From the NCBI GenBank assembly GCA_947627245.1, contig CANQVH010000013.1, positions 1-64,000 on the forward strand: DNA of 64,000 nucleotides. The letters are read 5' to 3'. Below are positions 53,017 through 62,000 of the stretch, piece after piece. The number at the start of each line of letters is the position of its first letter. Within the stretch, counting starts at the first letter, position 1. Origin of the DNA: an uncultured Lachnospiraceae bacterium (GTDB taxonomy: Bacteria > Bacillota > Clostridia > Lachnospirales > Lachnospiraceae). Below the pieces are notes generated by a model. The model was not told where the DNA came from, ran no database searches, and saw nothing but the letters and a program-made list of their open reading frames with translations. Both the position numbers and the translations under genes were made by a program.

Positions 53017-53523
53017 ATGCAAAGCAAGGTAAAAGAAAGACTGGAACAGACCATGCACTTGATGGAGATTTTCCTTACTGATACCGCTGAAATCCCGCAT
53101 GTACTTATGGATAGGATTGTTGTGATGATGTTAATCGCCACACTGTTCCTGTCCATAGGCGTATTTGTGGGTTATCATGTCAGAGAAGCAGGATTCATTC
53201 TGTGGTCTGTGGTGATTGCGGTATTGGTGCTGGGGCGGTGCATAGGATTATTTTACGAAGTAAAAAGGCGTGGATATAAGGTACTGGAGGGAAGGGTAGA
53301 GAAGATACATGAAATCCCGGCAACGGGTATTTGTACGATTATGCTGAAATTGTCAGATGGGCAGAAGACAAGACTACTTCTGGGAACGCAGCGAAGGCTT
53401 CGCATTGGGGTAGTATACCGGTTTTACTTCTGCAGGGAAGTGAAAAGAATGGATGGAGGACAGCGGACAGATGCTGGGATTGGAAACAGCCTATATCTTG
53501 GTTGTGAGGAGGTTGGGAATTAG
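53017..53523 (+). CDS. Small membrane protein of unknown function
   Basis: This 168-residue protein has two membrane helices (about residues 35-53 and 58-80) followed by a beta-rich domain (VLEGRVEKIHEIPATGICTIMLKLSDG). It lies ten bases after the previous gene. Its stop codon falls inside a tRNA-like structure. Confidence 0.5.
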   Translation: MQSKVKERLEQTMHLMEIFLTDTAEIPHVLMDRIVVMMLIATLFLSIGVFVGYHVREAGFILWSVVIAVLVLGRCIGLFYEVKRRGYKVLEGRVEKIHEIPATGICTIMLKLSDGQKTRLLLGTQRRLRIGVVYRFYFCREVKRMDGGQRTDAGIGNSLYLGCEEVGN

Positions 53524-53554
53524 GCAAGGTGCGGTTCGAGCCCGCACATTCCCA
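53515..53554 (+). other. tRNA-like T-arm and acceptor remnant
   Basis: TGCGG-TTCGAGC-CCGCA (53530-53546) is a canonical T-arm with a TTCRANY loop. ATTCCC (53548-53553) follows and pairs with GGGAAT (53515-53520), and A stands at the discriminator position. D and anticodon arms are missing; only nine bases lie between. This is not a functional tRNA but matches the 3' end that integrases use as attachment sites. Confidence 0.5.
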
Positions 53555-53575
53555 TTTGCGCAGTATGCGCAAAAT
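53555..53575 (+). promoter_or_regulatory. Hairpin in front of the cold-shock gene
   Basis: TTTGCGCA and TGCGCAAA flank a three-base loop (53555-53573). It lies 25 bases before the cspA-like start and could be an operator or a leader structure. Confidence 0.45.
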
Positions 53576-53598
53576 ATTATAGAAAAGGAGAAGAAATT

Positions 53599-53817
53599 AT
53601 GTCAGAAGAAATGAGAGGAACTGTTAAATGGTTTAATGCTAACCGGGGGTACGGATTTATCGCGGATGAATCAGGTATCGATTACTTTGTTCATTACACG
53701 GCGATTCAGATGGAAGGGTTCCGCAGGCTGAAATCGGGACAGACGGTATCCTTTGTACATGGAGAGGATCAGCAGGGCCGTCCGGTTGCCCTGTCTGTGG
53801 TGGTAGCTTCTGATTAG
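53599..53817 (+). CDS. Cold-shock domain protein
   Basis: This 72-residue CspA-type protein has RNP1-like NRGYGFIADE and RNP2-like DYFVHYTAI, preceded by GTVKWFNA. It is a single-stranded nucleic-acid chaperone that can act as an antiterminator in E. coli. AAAAGGAGAAG precedes the ATG. Confidence 0.92.
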   Translation: MSEEMRGTVKWFNANRGYGFIADESGIDYFVHYTAIQMEGFRRLKSGQTVSFVHGEDQQGRPVALSVVVASD

Positions 53818-53827
53818 CCAAACAAAC

Positions 53828-53879
53828 ACAATATATAGTATATATAAGTGTTGACAATAGCTATATATTGTGTTATGGT
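53828..53879 (+). promoter_or_regulatory. Promoter with flanking inverted repeat, shared type with 29670
   Basis: TTGACA (53851-53856), a 17-base spacer and TATGGT (53874-53879). The perfect 11-base inverted repeat ACAATATATAG (53828-53838) / CTATATATTGT (53861-53871) flanks the -35. The spacer end matches the promoter at 29670. Confidence 0.7.
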
Positions 53880-53995
53880 AAATAGGAATTAACTTTATGT
53901 ATAAGCTGGAAGAAGCTTAGAACAGTTAATTTTTGTCCCGGATAGGATTTCCGGGAGATATATTTTAGCATCAGCTTGATCTGGGGCAGAAGGAT

Positions 53996-54030
53996 GACAC
54001 AGAAAGATATGGCTTTTTGTGTCTTTTTTT
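53996..54030 (+). terminator. Leader terminator before the zinc-ribbon gene group
   Basis: GACACAGAAA pairs with TTTTTGTGTC (one G-T pair) around an eight-base loop, followed by seven T. Smaller hairpins TAAGCT/AGCTTA and TCCCGG/CCGGGA precede it in the leader. It lies about 120 bases after the promoter at 53851. Confidence 0.85.
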
Positions 54031-54090
54031 ATGCGGAAAGAAAGGAGGGCTTAAGTAAAATAGCGTTATGTATCTGGAAAGGAGGATTTT

Positions 54091-54258
54091 ATGGGAGATA
54101 CAGGCGTCAGGATGTGCAAGCGATGCGGCTCGTTCGTTGAATTGGAAAAGGATGAGGAGTTGAAGAAGGAATATCCGTATTATTGTCCTCGCTGCGACGA
54201 AAACATGTATTCTTTTGAAACTGTGGTCGTAAAGGACAAAGGGAGGAGGAGAACATGA
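54091..54258 (+). CDS. 55-residue zinc-ribbon protein
   Basis: Two CxxC knuckles, MCKRCGS and YYCPRCDEN, are separated by an acidic linker. The ATG at 54091 follows GGAAAGGAGGATTTT. The TGA shares four bases with the next ATG (ATGA). It is probably a small DNA- or RNA-binding regulator. Confidence 0.65.
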   Translation: MGDTGVRMCKRCGSFVELEKDEELKKEYPYYCPRCDENMYSFETVVVKDKGRRRT

Positions 54259-54341
54259 GGAAGAAGCACAGATCTGAATTACGGATTGCGTCATGTGGCG
54301 GGAAGGAGGCTGTATGTATTACCAAGATGATTTCTCCCTGA
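54255..54341 (+). CDS. Possible 28-residue coupled peptide
   Basis: The ATG overlaps the previous stop (ATGA) with GGGAGGAGGAGAAC upstream. The frame runs 28 codons and ends inside the following gene. It may only couple translation to 54314. Confidence 0.3.
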   Translation: MRKKHRSELRIASCGGKEAVCITKMISP

Positions 54342-55447
54342 GATTTGGCGAAGAGGTTCAGCTACATGACTTTTTAGCAGGAGTAGAAGAACGGGAATGG
54401 TGGAACCGTTATCCGTCACATAAGCTTGAAGTGATGACGGTGAGCGGAAACGAGGAGCTGGTAAGTAATATCAAAGATGAGAACGCTACAGCCGTTCTCA
54501 TGGACACATTAAAACATACCCAGCTGATGGTAAAGGCACATGACGGTGTATATCTGCTCGGGAATACCGCAATCCCTACTTTGTGCAGGCGTGCACGGAT
54601 TTCAGGTTCTGCGCTTTCTGATGTGGAAAAACCCACACTTGCGCACATACTGAACGAATGCCTGAAGGTATCGAAGGGGAAGGCGCTGATGCATTTTTAC
54701 GAAGGAAAGGTGCGTGCGGTGGTGTCTGGAGATGAGAGGGACTACAGTATTCTCCATATGCAGGATGTATTCATGGCAGCATCCGCATACATCAATGGGG
54801 ATTATGACAAAGTGTCATTCATGGGTGCGTATACGGATCATACAGTTACAAGCGCTTTATGGTCGGTGGCGGATGAAAAGATGTTGGAGGCATACCGTGA
54901 CTTGCTGAAACAGTATGGACGTACAGCAGACAGCAGTCTTAGTACCGAGATCCGCATTACGACCTCCGATGTGGCGGCATCAGGGGTTAATATAGCCTAC
55001 AATATCCATGAAGGAAACCAGAATATCGTGCTGGGGAAAGGACTGAAAACGATTCATCGCGGTCAGAGCAAGGTTGCATCGAGCAGACTGGCTGAAGTGG
55101 AAGATAATATCCAGTCAATCTTTCAATACTATAAGGAGTCCTTGCTTGGCGTGAAGCGTCTATTTGATATCCAGATCAGATACCCGGTCAATACAATGAG
55201 GGGGATCATGGAGAGTGTCGGCATCAGCAAGAAGCTGGTTGCGGAAACGGTTGAGAAGTTCAGAATAGAATCTGGGGATCAACCATGTACGGCCTATGAT
55301 GTATACTGCGGCATATGTCAGGTACTGCTTTTTGCGAAGGACAAAGACGCGAGTGAGCGGACGCTTTTGGATATGGAGGAGGATATTTCCAAGTGCGCTG
55401 CAAGACGGTGGAAAGACTATGATATACCAGGACAGCAGGCTGCTTAA
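54314..55447 (+). CDS. Unknown plasmid-type protein
   Basis: This 377-residue soluble protein has an alpha/beta N-terminal half (VLMDTLKHTQLMVKAHDGVYLLGNTAIP) and a helical C-terminus. The general pattern recalls DUF932-type phage/plasmid proteins but the match is not certain. AAGGAGG precedes ATG 54314. It overlaps the next gene and leads towards the ERF and primase genes. Confidence 0.5.
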   Translation: MYYQDDFSLRFGEEVQLHDFLAGVEEREWWNRYPSHKLEVMTVSGNEELVSNIKDENATAVLMDTLKHTQLMVKAHDGVYLLGNTAIPTLCRRARISGSALSDVEKPTLAHILNECLKVSKGKALMHFYEGKVRAVVSGDERDYSILHMQDVFMAASAYINGDYDKVSFMGAYTDHTVTSALWSVADEKMLEAYRDLLKQYGRTADSSLSTEIRITTSDVAASGVNIAYNIHEGNQNIVLGKGLKTIHRGQSKVASSRLAEVEDNIQSIFQYYKESLLGVKRLFDIQIRYPVNTMRGIMESVGISKKLVAETVEKFRIESGDQPCTAYDVYCGICQVLLFAKDKDASERTLLDMEEDISKCAARRWKDYDIPGQQAA

Positions 55448-56177
55448 GATTGGATCCATGCAGCAACAGGATGTGCCATGTTGGGCTGGGATATGCCAGA
55501 CTGGACAGGAGATTTATGACTGGATCCTGTCCGGACAGGAGACCACGTTTTCCAAGGATACTTTTTCGCTGTTTAAAACGAAAAAGAGGATTTTCAGCAT
55601 CCTGTATCATAGCGGCGGTGAGTATAAGAATTCCAATGAAACAGCCAGGCTGGCGGGTATTTTTAATCATGCGACGCAAGAACTTACGGATGTGTCGGGA
55701 GAACTCCAGGAGACATTGCAGGTGAAAAATGCGACGGCATTCCGGCGAAAGGCTTCCGTGAAGCCTCAACTGGAGCAGGCGGTCAACATGAGACTGATGT
55801 TCTATCTGGAGTACGATCCCGGCTGTTTTTACGAATTAGGACGCGAGATCCTGCCCGTAATTTCAAGAAGTGAGGTGGAACAGCAGGCCAAGCTGCTTCA
55901 GGAAAGTGGCGTACTCTCTGATGATGTGTATTTCCAACCGGAATATTCCTTTGAAGATATGACCGGACGCTTTTCGGGTCAGATATATCTGCTATATTTG
56001 GAAGCGGGAGAACGTATAGTTGATGCGATTGCCAGACGGTGGATACAGGAAAAAGGCGCAGAAATGTTCCGGAAAAAGATCCTTTATGGCTGCATTCGGG
56101 AATCCCTTTTTGAACTGGAACGCAAAAAAGAGCGATATCTTATCAAACAAAACAGGCAGGCACAAAGACCTGACTAA
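55419..56177 (+). CDS. Hypothetical protein
   Basis: This 252-residue, largely helical protein starts at ATG 55419, overlapping the previous gene by 29 bases, with GGTGGAAAG upstream. No family was recognised. It is 23 bases before the ERF gene. Confidence 0.5.
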   Translation: MIYQDSRLLKIGSMQQQDVPCWAGICQTGQEIYDWILSGQETTFSKDTFSLFKTKKRIFSILYHSGGEYKNSNETARLAGIFNHATQELTDVSGELQETLQVKNATAFRRKASVKPQLEQAVNMRLMFYLEYDPGCFYELGREILPVISRSEVEQQAKLLQESGVLSDDVYFQPEYSFEDMTGRFSGQIYLLYLEAGERIVDAIARRWIQEKGAEMFRKKILYGCIRESLFELERKKERYLIKQNRQAQRPD

Positions 56178-56200
56178 AAATAGTAGGAGGAAACGAATTT

Positions 56201-57505
56201 ATGAAAAGCTACAATCATTTGAATCTGCAGCAGAAGATGCTAAAAGTAAGAAAGAAGATACCGGCGTTGCTCAAGAGACATTACAGCGACGAGGTGGATT
56301 ATGATTTTGTCAAGCTTGATGACATCAACAAACACCTTACACCTGCCCTGAATAAGTATGGCATCAATTTTACAATCCTGCGCGAGGATGCTGCCTGTAT
56401 AGAGAATGGAAGGAAAGTTTTCCTTACGAAGACCGAAACAGGCTGGCTGTATGAAGCTGATCTTACGGTGCAGTGGGTGAACGCGGATCGTCCTGAGGAG
56501 CAGGAGACCGCAGTGATTCACCTGATCGGCACAAACGAGATGCCTGATAAGGCAAAAGGGACAGCCCTTACGTATGGCATGAAGTATTACCTGTTTAACC
56601 GTTTTAACATCGATCAGGGTGCGGATGAAGATCCTGACTATCGTGCCGCGGCAGGTGATACAGCCGGAAGGACGAAGCAGAATCCGACGAAAGAAACAGA
56701 TGCTGAAAAGAGCTCGGCCAGGACAGATGGGAACAAGGCAACACTGGAAACAGAGACGGAGCAGGCGGCACAAGAATTGATACAGCGTAGGAACCGGAAA
56801 GAAGGGAGAGCGAAGAAAACGGATGCACAGACAGCATCCGATAAGATTCCGGCTGCCGATATTGCAGAAGGCGCACAGGTCAGTGGCAGAGTGGGGAAAC
56901 CGGAGAAGACGGAAAAACCGGAAAAGGCAGATCTGGTTTCAGCAAAACAGTCTGACGGAGTGAAAAAGGAAATCATCTCTGAAATTCCGGACGCAGACGC
57001 AAGGAAAGTAGAGCCGGTATCGGCTGCCGCGAAACAGGAAAGTGCTTCTATACCCACAGACGGGGGCGCGGCATCAGGAGAGAGTGAGATCTGCGATAAC
57101 TTTGTACAGGGGAGCTTTGTGGAAGAAACAGGCAATGAGGAGACAGAGCAGGAAGATGATGTGGAATTTACGAAGGTATCTGAACCGACGCCTTTTGATG
57201 AAGTTGAGGATGATCCATTTCTTCAGGAATTGCAGGCAGACATTGAGAGGCAGGAGAAGCAGGAGAAGCACGAAGCGGAGACAGATGAACCGCATATGAC
57301 GGTTGAGGAGGCAAAAAAGGTGGTATGCACATTCGGTATTCATATGGACAAGACATATGGGGAAGTGCTTGAAGACGTCGGTAGAGGCCGTAGAACATTG
57401 GAATGGGCAGCAACGCGATTCAAGGGCACCGATGAGGCTCAGAAAGAAGCTGCCCGGATATTGCTTGCTGAATTTGACGCGATTCATGGAAAACAGGCCG
57501 CATAA
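56201..57505 (+). CDS. ERF-family single-strand annealing protein
   Basis: This 434-residue protein has an N-terminal ERF domain, about 1-150 (LNKYGINFTILRED, HLIGTNEMPDKAKGTALTYGMKYYLFNRFNI). A long charged low-complexity linker follows, then a short C-terminal domain like the end of exonuclease X (TFGIHMDKTYGEVLEDVGRGRRTLEWAATRF). It probably anneals single strands during transfer or repair. AGGAGGAAACG precedes the ATG. Confidence 0.82.
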   Translation: MKSYNHLNLQQKMLKVRKKIPALLKRHYSDEVDYDFVKLDDINKHLTPALNKYGINFTILREDAACIENGRKVFLTKTETGWLYEADLTVQWVNADRPEEQETAVIHLIGTNEMPDKAKGTALTYGMKYYLFNRFNIDQGADEDPDYRAAAGDTAGRTKQNPTKETDAEKSSARTDGNKATLETETEQAAQELIQRRNRKEGRAKKTDAQTASDKIPAADIAEGAQVSGRVGKPEKTEKPEKADLVSAKQSDGVKKEIISEIPDADARKVEPVSAAAKQESASIPTDGGAASGESEICDNFVQGSFVEETGNEETEQEDDVEFTKVSEPTPFDEVEDDPFLQELQADIERQEKQEKHEAETDEPHMTVEEAKKVVCTFGIHMDKTYGEVLEDVGRGRRTLEWAATRFKGTDEAQKEAARILLAEFDAIHGKQAA

Positions 57506-57573
57506 GGCAATACGATGTGAGTAAGGCATGAGGCATACGCCCTGTGCCGGAAAACAGGGATGGGGTGAGATGG

Positions 57574-58806
57574 ATGTATGTAACGCCATTTACGATTGAA
57601 GATGTTGCCGACTTGCTTTCGATAAAGAAACTGAAAAATGCGAGTGGAAATTTTCCTGTTGTTTGTCCATATTGTGGTGATGCGCGTGGTAAGATGAATT
57701 TTTGCATCTGTAAAGATGGGGAGATCAGGAACACATTTCATTGCTACAACTGTGGTGCAGGCGGTAACATGCTTCAGCTCTATGCAGATCTGCGTGGATT
57801 GGTGGGAGTTGACCGTTGCAAAAAGGCATATTGGAGCATCATGGATGAACTTTCTATCCATAAGAAGACCAACACAATGATACCGGGTGGGAATCAGACA
57901 CGCATGCTCCATACAGAAGGGCAGTCGGCGGCCAGCGACCAGCAAAGAGATGAGACATATCGTGCGATGCTCTCGTATCTGCACCTCAACCAGAAGCACA
58001 AGAACGATTTGATACGGCGAGGCCTGTCTGAATCGATGATCAGCCATATGGAAGAACTTGGTTATAGGAGTACAGATGAGTCGGAAGCGAAAAGGATAGC
58101 AAGATGTCTTATACGAGATGGATACCGTTTAACTGGCGTACCGGGGTTTTTCGTTGACAGGAATGGTGACTGGACGGTGGCCTTTTATTCATATAACCGC
58201 GGCTACCTTTGCCCGGTTTATAACACGCGGGAGCAACTCATTGGGTTTCAGATCCGTCTGGAGCAGCCGTATAAGGGCATGAAGTATTCATGGTTTACAA
58301 GTTCAGGTAAAAAGAATGGGTGTTCGAGCAAAAGCCCGGCAGGGTATTATGGTAAGTCGCAGGATAAGATAGTATATGTGACAGAGGGCATACTGAAAGC
58401 GGCAATTGCGAACGAAGCGACAGGCCGCTCCTTTATAGGAAATCCGGGTGTGGGTCACTACAAAGAGCTAAAAGTTATGCTGAGCGAACTTAAACAAAGG
58501 GGTTTGAATATCGTCATAGAAGCTTATGATATGGATAAGCTGATGAAGGTTACCTGTGGCATGGACTGTGGAATAGATTGTAACAAGTGTAACATGATTG
58601 GAAGTAGAGTATGCCAGAAAAAGGAACGGAAACGTGACGACATTCGTACAGGATGCAGGCACCTGTACCGCATCTGCGATGAATTGTCTTTAAAATGCAT
58701 ACGCATGGTATGGGATACAGATGGGGCAGGAGAATGGAATGGGGAGATTAAAGGGATAGATGACTGGCTGGTCTGCGATCAGATCAGATACGCGGCAGCC
58801 GCATAA
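57574..58806 (+). CDS. CHC2-type DNA primase
   Basis: This 410-residue primase has an N-terminal zinc finger CPYCGDARGK...CYNCGAGGN. The core resembles toprim/DUF3854 primases (VYVTEGILKAAIANEATG). An unusual cysteine cluster follows, CGMDCGIDCNKCNMIGSRVC at about residues 329-348. The C-terminus has IRMVWDTDGAGEWNG. It starts at ATG 57574 with GGGGTGAG upstream. It may prime the complementary strand after transfer. Confidence 0.8.
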   Translation: MYVTPFTIEDVADLLSIKKLKNASGNFPVVCPYCGDARGKMNFCICKDGEIRNTFHCYNCGAGGNMLQLYADLRGLVGVDRCKKAYWSIMDELSIHKKTNTMIPGGNQTRMLHTEGQSAASDQQRDETYRAMLSYLHLNQKHKNDLIRRGLSESMISHMEELGYRSTDESEAKRIARCLIRDGYRLTGVPGFFVDRNGDWTVAFYSYNRGYLCPVYNTREQLIGFQIRLEQPYKGMKYSWFTSSGKKNGCSSKSPAGYYGKSQDKIVYVTEGILKAAIANEATGRSFIGNPGVGHYKELKVMLSELKQRGLNIVIEAYDMDKLMKVTCGMDCGIDCNKCNMIGSRVCQKKERKRDDIRTGCRHLYRICDELSLKCIRMVWDTDGAGEWNGEIKGIDDWLVCDQIRYAAAA

Positions 58807-58881
58807 ATTTTATTAACGTGGGCGGAACAGAACAGGTTTGGATTTTCCGCATAGTTCACGATCAGATAATCATTTCGTTAT

Positions 58882-58923
58882 GCAAAAGGGGATTGCGGCA
58901 GATAATGCGCAGTCCCTTTTTGC
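58882..58923 (+). terminator. Leader hairpin before the adhesin gene
   Basis: GCAAAAGGGGATTGCG (58882-58897) pairs over 16 positions with CGCAGTCCCTTTTTGC (58908-58923), two of them G-T. Its 3' arm carries the T-run. It stands about 95 bases before the adhesin ATG, with no good promoter found in 58807-58881. Confidence 0.65.
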
Positions 58924-59017
58924 ATGGCGAGAAGCTATGAGAAAGGAGGACAGATTCTCAAAAAGCCCGGAGGGCTAGGTAACTTGAAAACGAGGGTAGC
59001 AAGAAAGGAAGAGGTGC

Positions 59018-62000
59018 ATGACTAAGAATTGGAGGAAAAGATGTCTGGCGGGTGTCCTTGCGTTCCTGACCGGATGCATGGCAATTGTGAATGCAGGGTC
59101 GATATCGGCGCAGGAGGATGCTTTGAAGGATGAACTGGAGCAGATCCTTGCGGGGTATGTGATCCCGGACGATGTTACTGAAGATGAAATCGTTGTAGCG
59201 GAAGAACTGCAGATTGAAAAAGGAGCCGAGTTTGAGCCGGAAAACGACCTGACAAAGCTCACATACGCACCGGATAAAGTGAACGTCACGTTCAAAGAAT
59301 TTAACCTGTATAACGGCCAGCCATTTGATGTAAATATGGAAGGCATTTATCTGGCGGTTTATCATGCCGAACCGATGAGCGGACATTCTCCTTATGATAT
59401 TGCCCGTAAGATTATTGTAAAGGAACCGGAGTCTGTAGACGGAGATATACCGCAGGATACAGGTTTCGTAGATGAAACGGGCAGTGAGCAGGATACTCAG
59501 CTTGAAACTGATTTTGAGGGAGTGCCAAACACCGCAGAGAGCCTGCTGACTGAGGCAGAAAGTCAGGAGGCAGCAGAGACTGGTGAAACATTCATAGCGG
59601 ATGCTGTACTCCCTGAATCTTTGGAAGACGTCCCTGATGAAACAAGCGCAGAAATGGAAGTTACAGAGGCAGGGACAGAGACTGAACAGTTGGAATACGA
59701 ACTGCAGTCTGAGCAGGTAACAGAATGGACGGCGGCAGAAATAGCGGATGCGGAGATGTCAGATGCCACAGAGACAGAGCTTATAACAGAGGTACAGAGC
59801 GAAACAGGAACGGAAACAGAAACAGAGGAATTGTCTGATGAAGAACTTCTGAATCAGTCTTTGGAGGAATCCGAAGGACAGGAGACATACGATGAAGAAA
59901 GTGGGTTGGAACTTCAGGATGTATTGGAGCAGGCTTCGGCGGCCAATATCGATCTTGCATCACTAGAACTAAACGAGTCTGTGTCTTTCATGGTCATGTC
60001 AGCCAGTGGACCAAAATCCGTTGATATTTCAATTGTGGCTACGTACAATTATGCTGACTACGGGCTTGGTTCTTTTATAACAAATAAATATAAAGTGACT
60101 TTTGGGAGCATTACAGCCACCGCATATTGCGTACAGCCATCTAAAGGAGGTCCATCTGATGGAACATATCAGGTCACAAAGCTGAAAGACGGAAAGACGC
60201 TGGCAAAAGTTTGCTATTATGGAACGAAGGCTGCGGGAGATGAAGGGTTCTTTGCTGAAAAGCATCCGGATTTCAGTGAAGGTAAACGCTTTATTATCAC
60301 GCACATTGCGGCAGCATACGCAAATGGAAGTAGCGATGCATTTACGGGAACGAACGAGACAGGAAAATCCCTTGCAATGGAATTATATAATTATTGCGTT
60401 GCACAGCCAAGCATCCCTGATGTTGATATGGAATTCTCTGATCCGGATACCGTTGCGTATGTAGATGGAGATCACCAGCGGACAAAAGAGATTACGTTTA
60501 AGGCAGATGAATTGCAGAGCATAACGATGAAACTGCCCTCCGGCGTGAAGTTGCACAATGTTACGACTGGGAAAACTTCTAAGGCGGGAGCGGATGTTGA
60601 ACTGACGGGTGGAACAAAATTCTACCTCACAGCGCCTCTCACGCAGGCGGCAGATGTCAAGCAGATATGGAGTTCCAAGATGAAAGGCAGCATCACAAAG
60701 GACTTTTCAGCATATTCGATCGTGACAGGTACGTCTACACAGAAACTTGCTCTGGTTTTTGGGGATGGTGTTGACGATGAAAAGTATGTCAATTTTTCCA
60801 TAACGTGGGTAAATCCATGCAAGATTGCGATCGTAAAGAAGGATGCGGAAACAAATGAGTTACTGGCGGGGGCTGTATTTGGTGTCTATGGGGATGAAGC
60901 TTGCACACAGTTGCTCGCAGAGATGCCACCTACAGATGCAAATGGGGCATCTTCAGTAGAGCTTTACCAGTCATCTGGTACTGTTTACTTAAAGGAGATC
61001 ACGCCGCCGAAAGGATATGAGATCAACACATCAGCGCAGGGAGTCACGTTAGTGACCGGAGATACAGTCACGACAGTGATCACGAATCAGGCAGTTTACG
61101 GAGGGCTGACCATATATAAGGAAGGAGAAGTGTTAACAGGCGCGAACGTTACGGAAGGTGGAACCACATTTGTATATGAGAAACGCAGACAGAAAGGTGC
61201 TGTATACAATGTTTATGCGGCTGCGGATATCACAAGTCCGACTGGAGGTGTCGCATATGCAAATGGTGCATTGGTCGCGGAGAACCTTGTTACAGGAGAT
61301 GACGGAAGCGTTTCACTGACCAAGCTTATCCCGGGTCAGTATCGTGTAACGGAGATGTCTGCGCCTGTGAACCTGGTTAATTCGGGAGAGTCGAAAGAGG
61401 TTACGGTCACAGCGGGAGAGAGCAACGCGGAAACGGTATTTGCGACAGTAACTTTTATAAATGACCGTCAGAAAGCGTCTGTGAGTGTTGTGAAAACTGA
61501 CAACGAGACAAAGACGCCACTTGAAGGCGGCAGTTATGCGTTATATGCGTCATCCCAGATCACGAATGCGGATGGAACAGTAGTTGTGCAGCCAGATACC
61601 TTTATTGAAAAGGTGACTACCGCGCAGAATGGGGGCGTAGCCTTTACGGCGGATATTCCTTGTGGATTTTCTTATTATGTGAAGGAAGTCCAAGCACCGG
61701 AAAACTATGTCAGGAACAGCGATGATATCTTTACGTTTGATTTCCAGTATGCAGGAGGTACAGAGGCTCAGGTTGCATTTTCCCATACTTTTGAAAACCG
61801 CCGGGTGTCTGCAAAAATTAAACTGGTAAAAGTAGATGCTGAGACTGGCGTTCCGCAAGGGGACGCTACACTTACGAATGCTGTTTACGGATTGTATGCC
61901 CGTGAAGACATTTCACATCCGGATAAAAAGACAGGAATCAGGTACCATGCGGGAGAACAAGTTGCAACGCTTACCACGGATGCAAACGGAGAAGCATCGG

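Noticed and set aside
53515-53554. Functional tRNA gene
   Set aside because: D-arm, anticodon arm and one acceptor pair are missing; only the T-arm and acceptor end are present.
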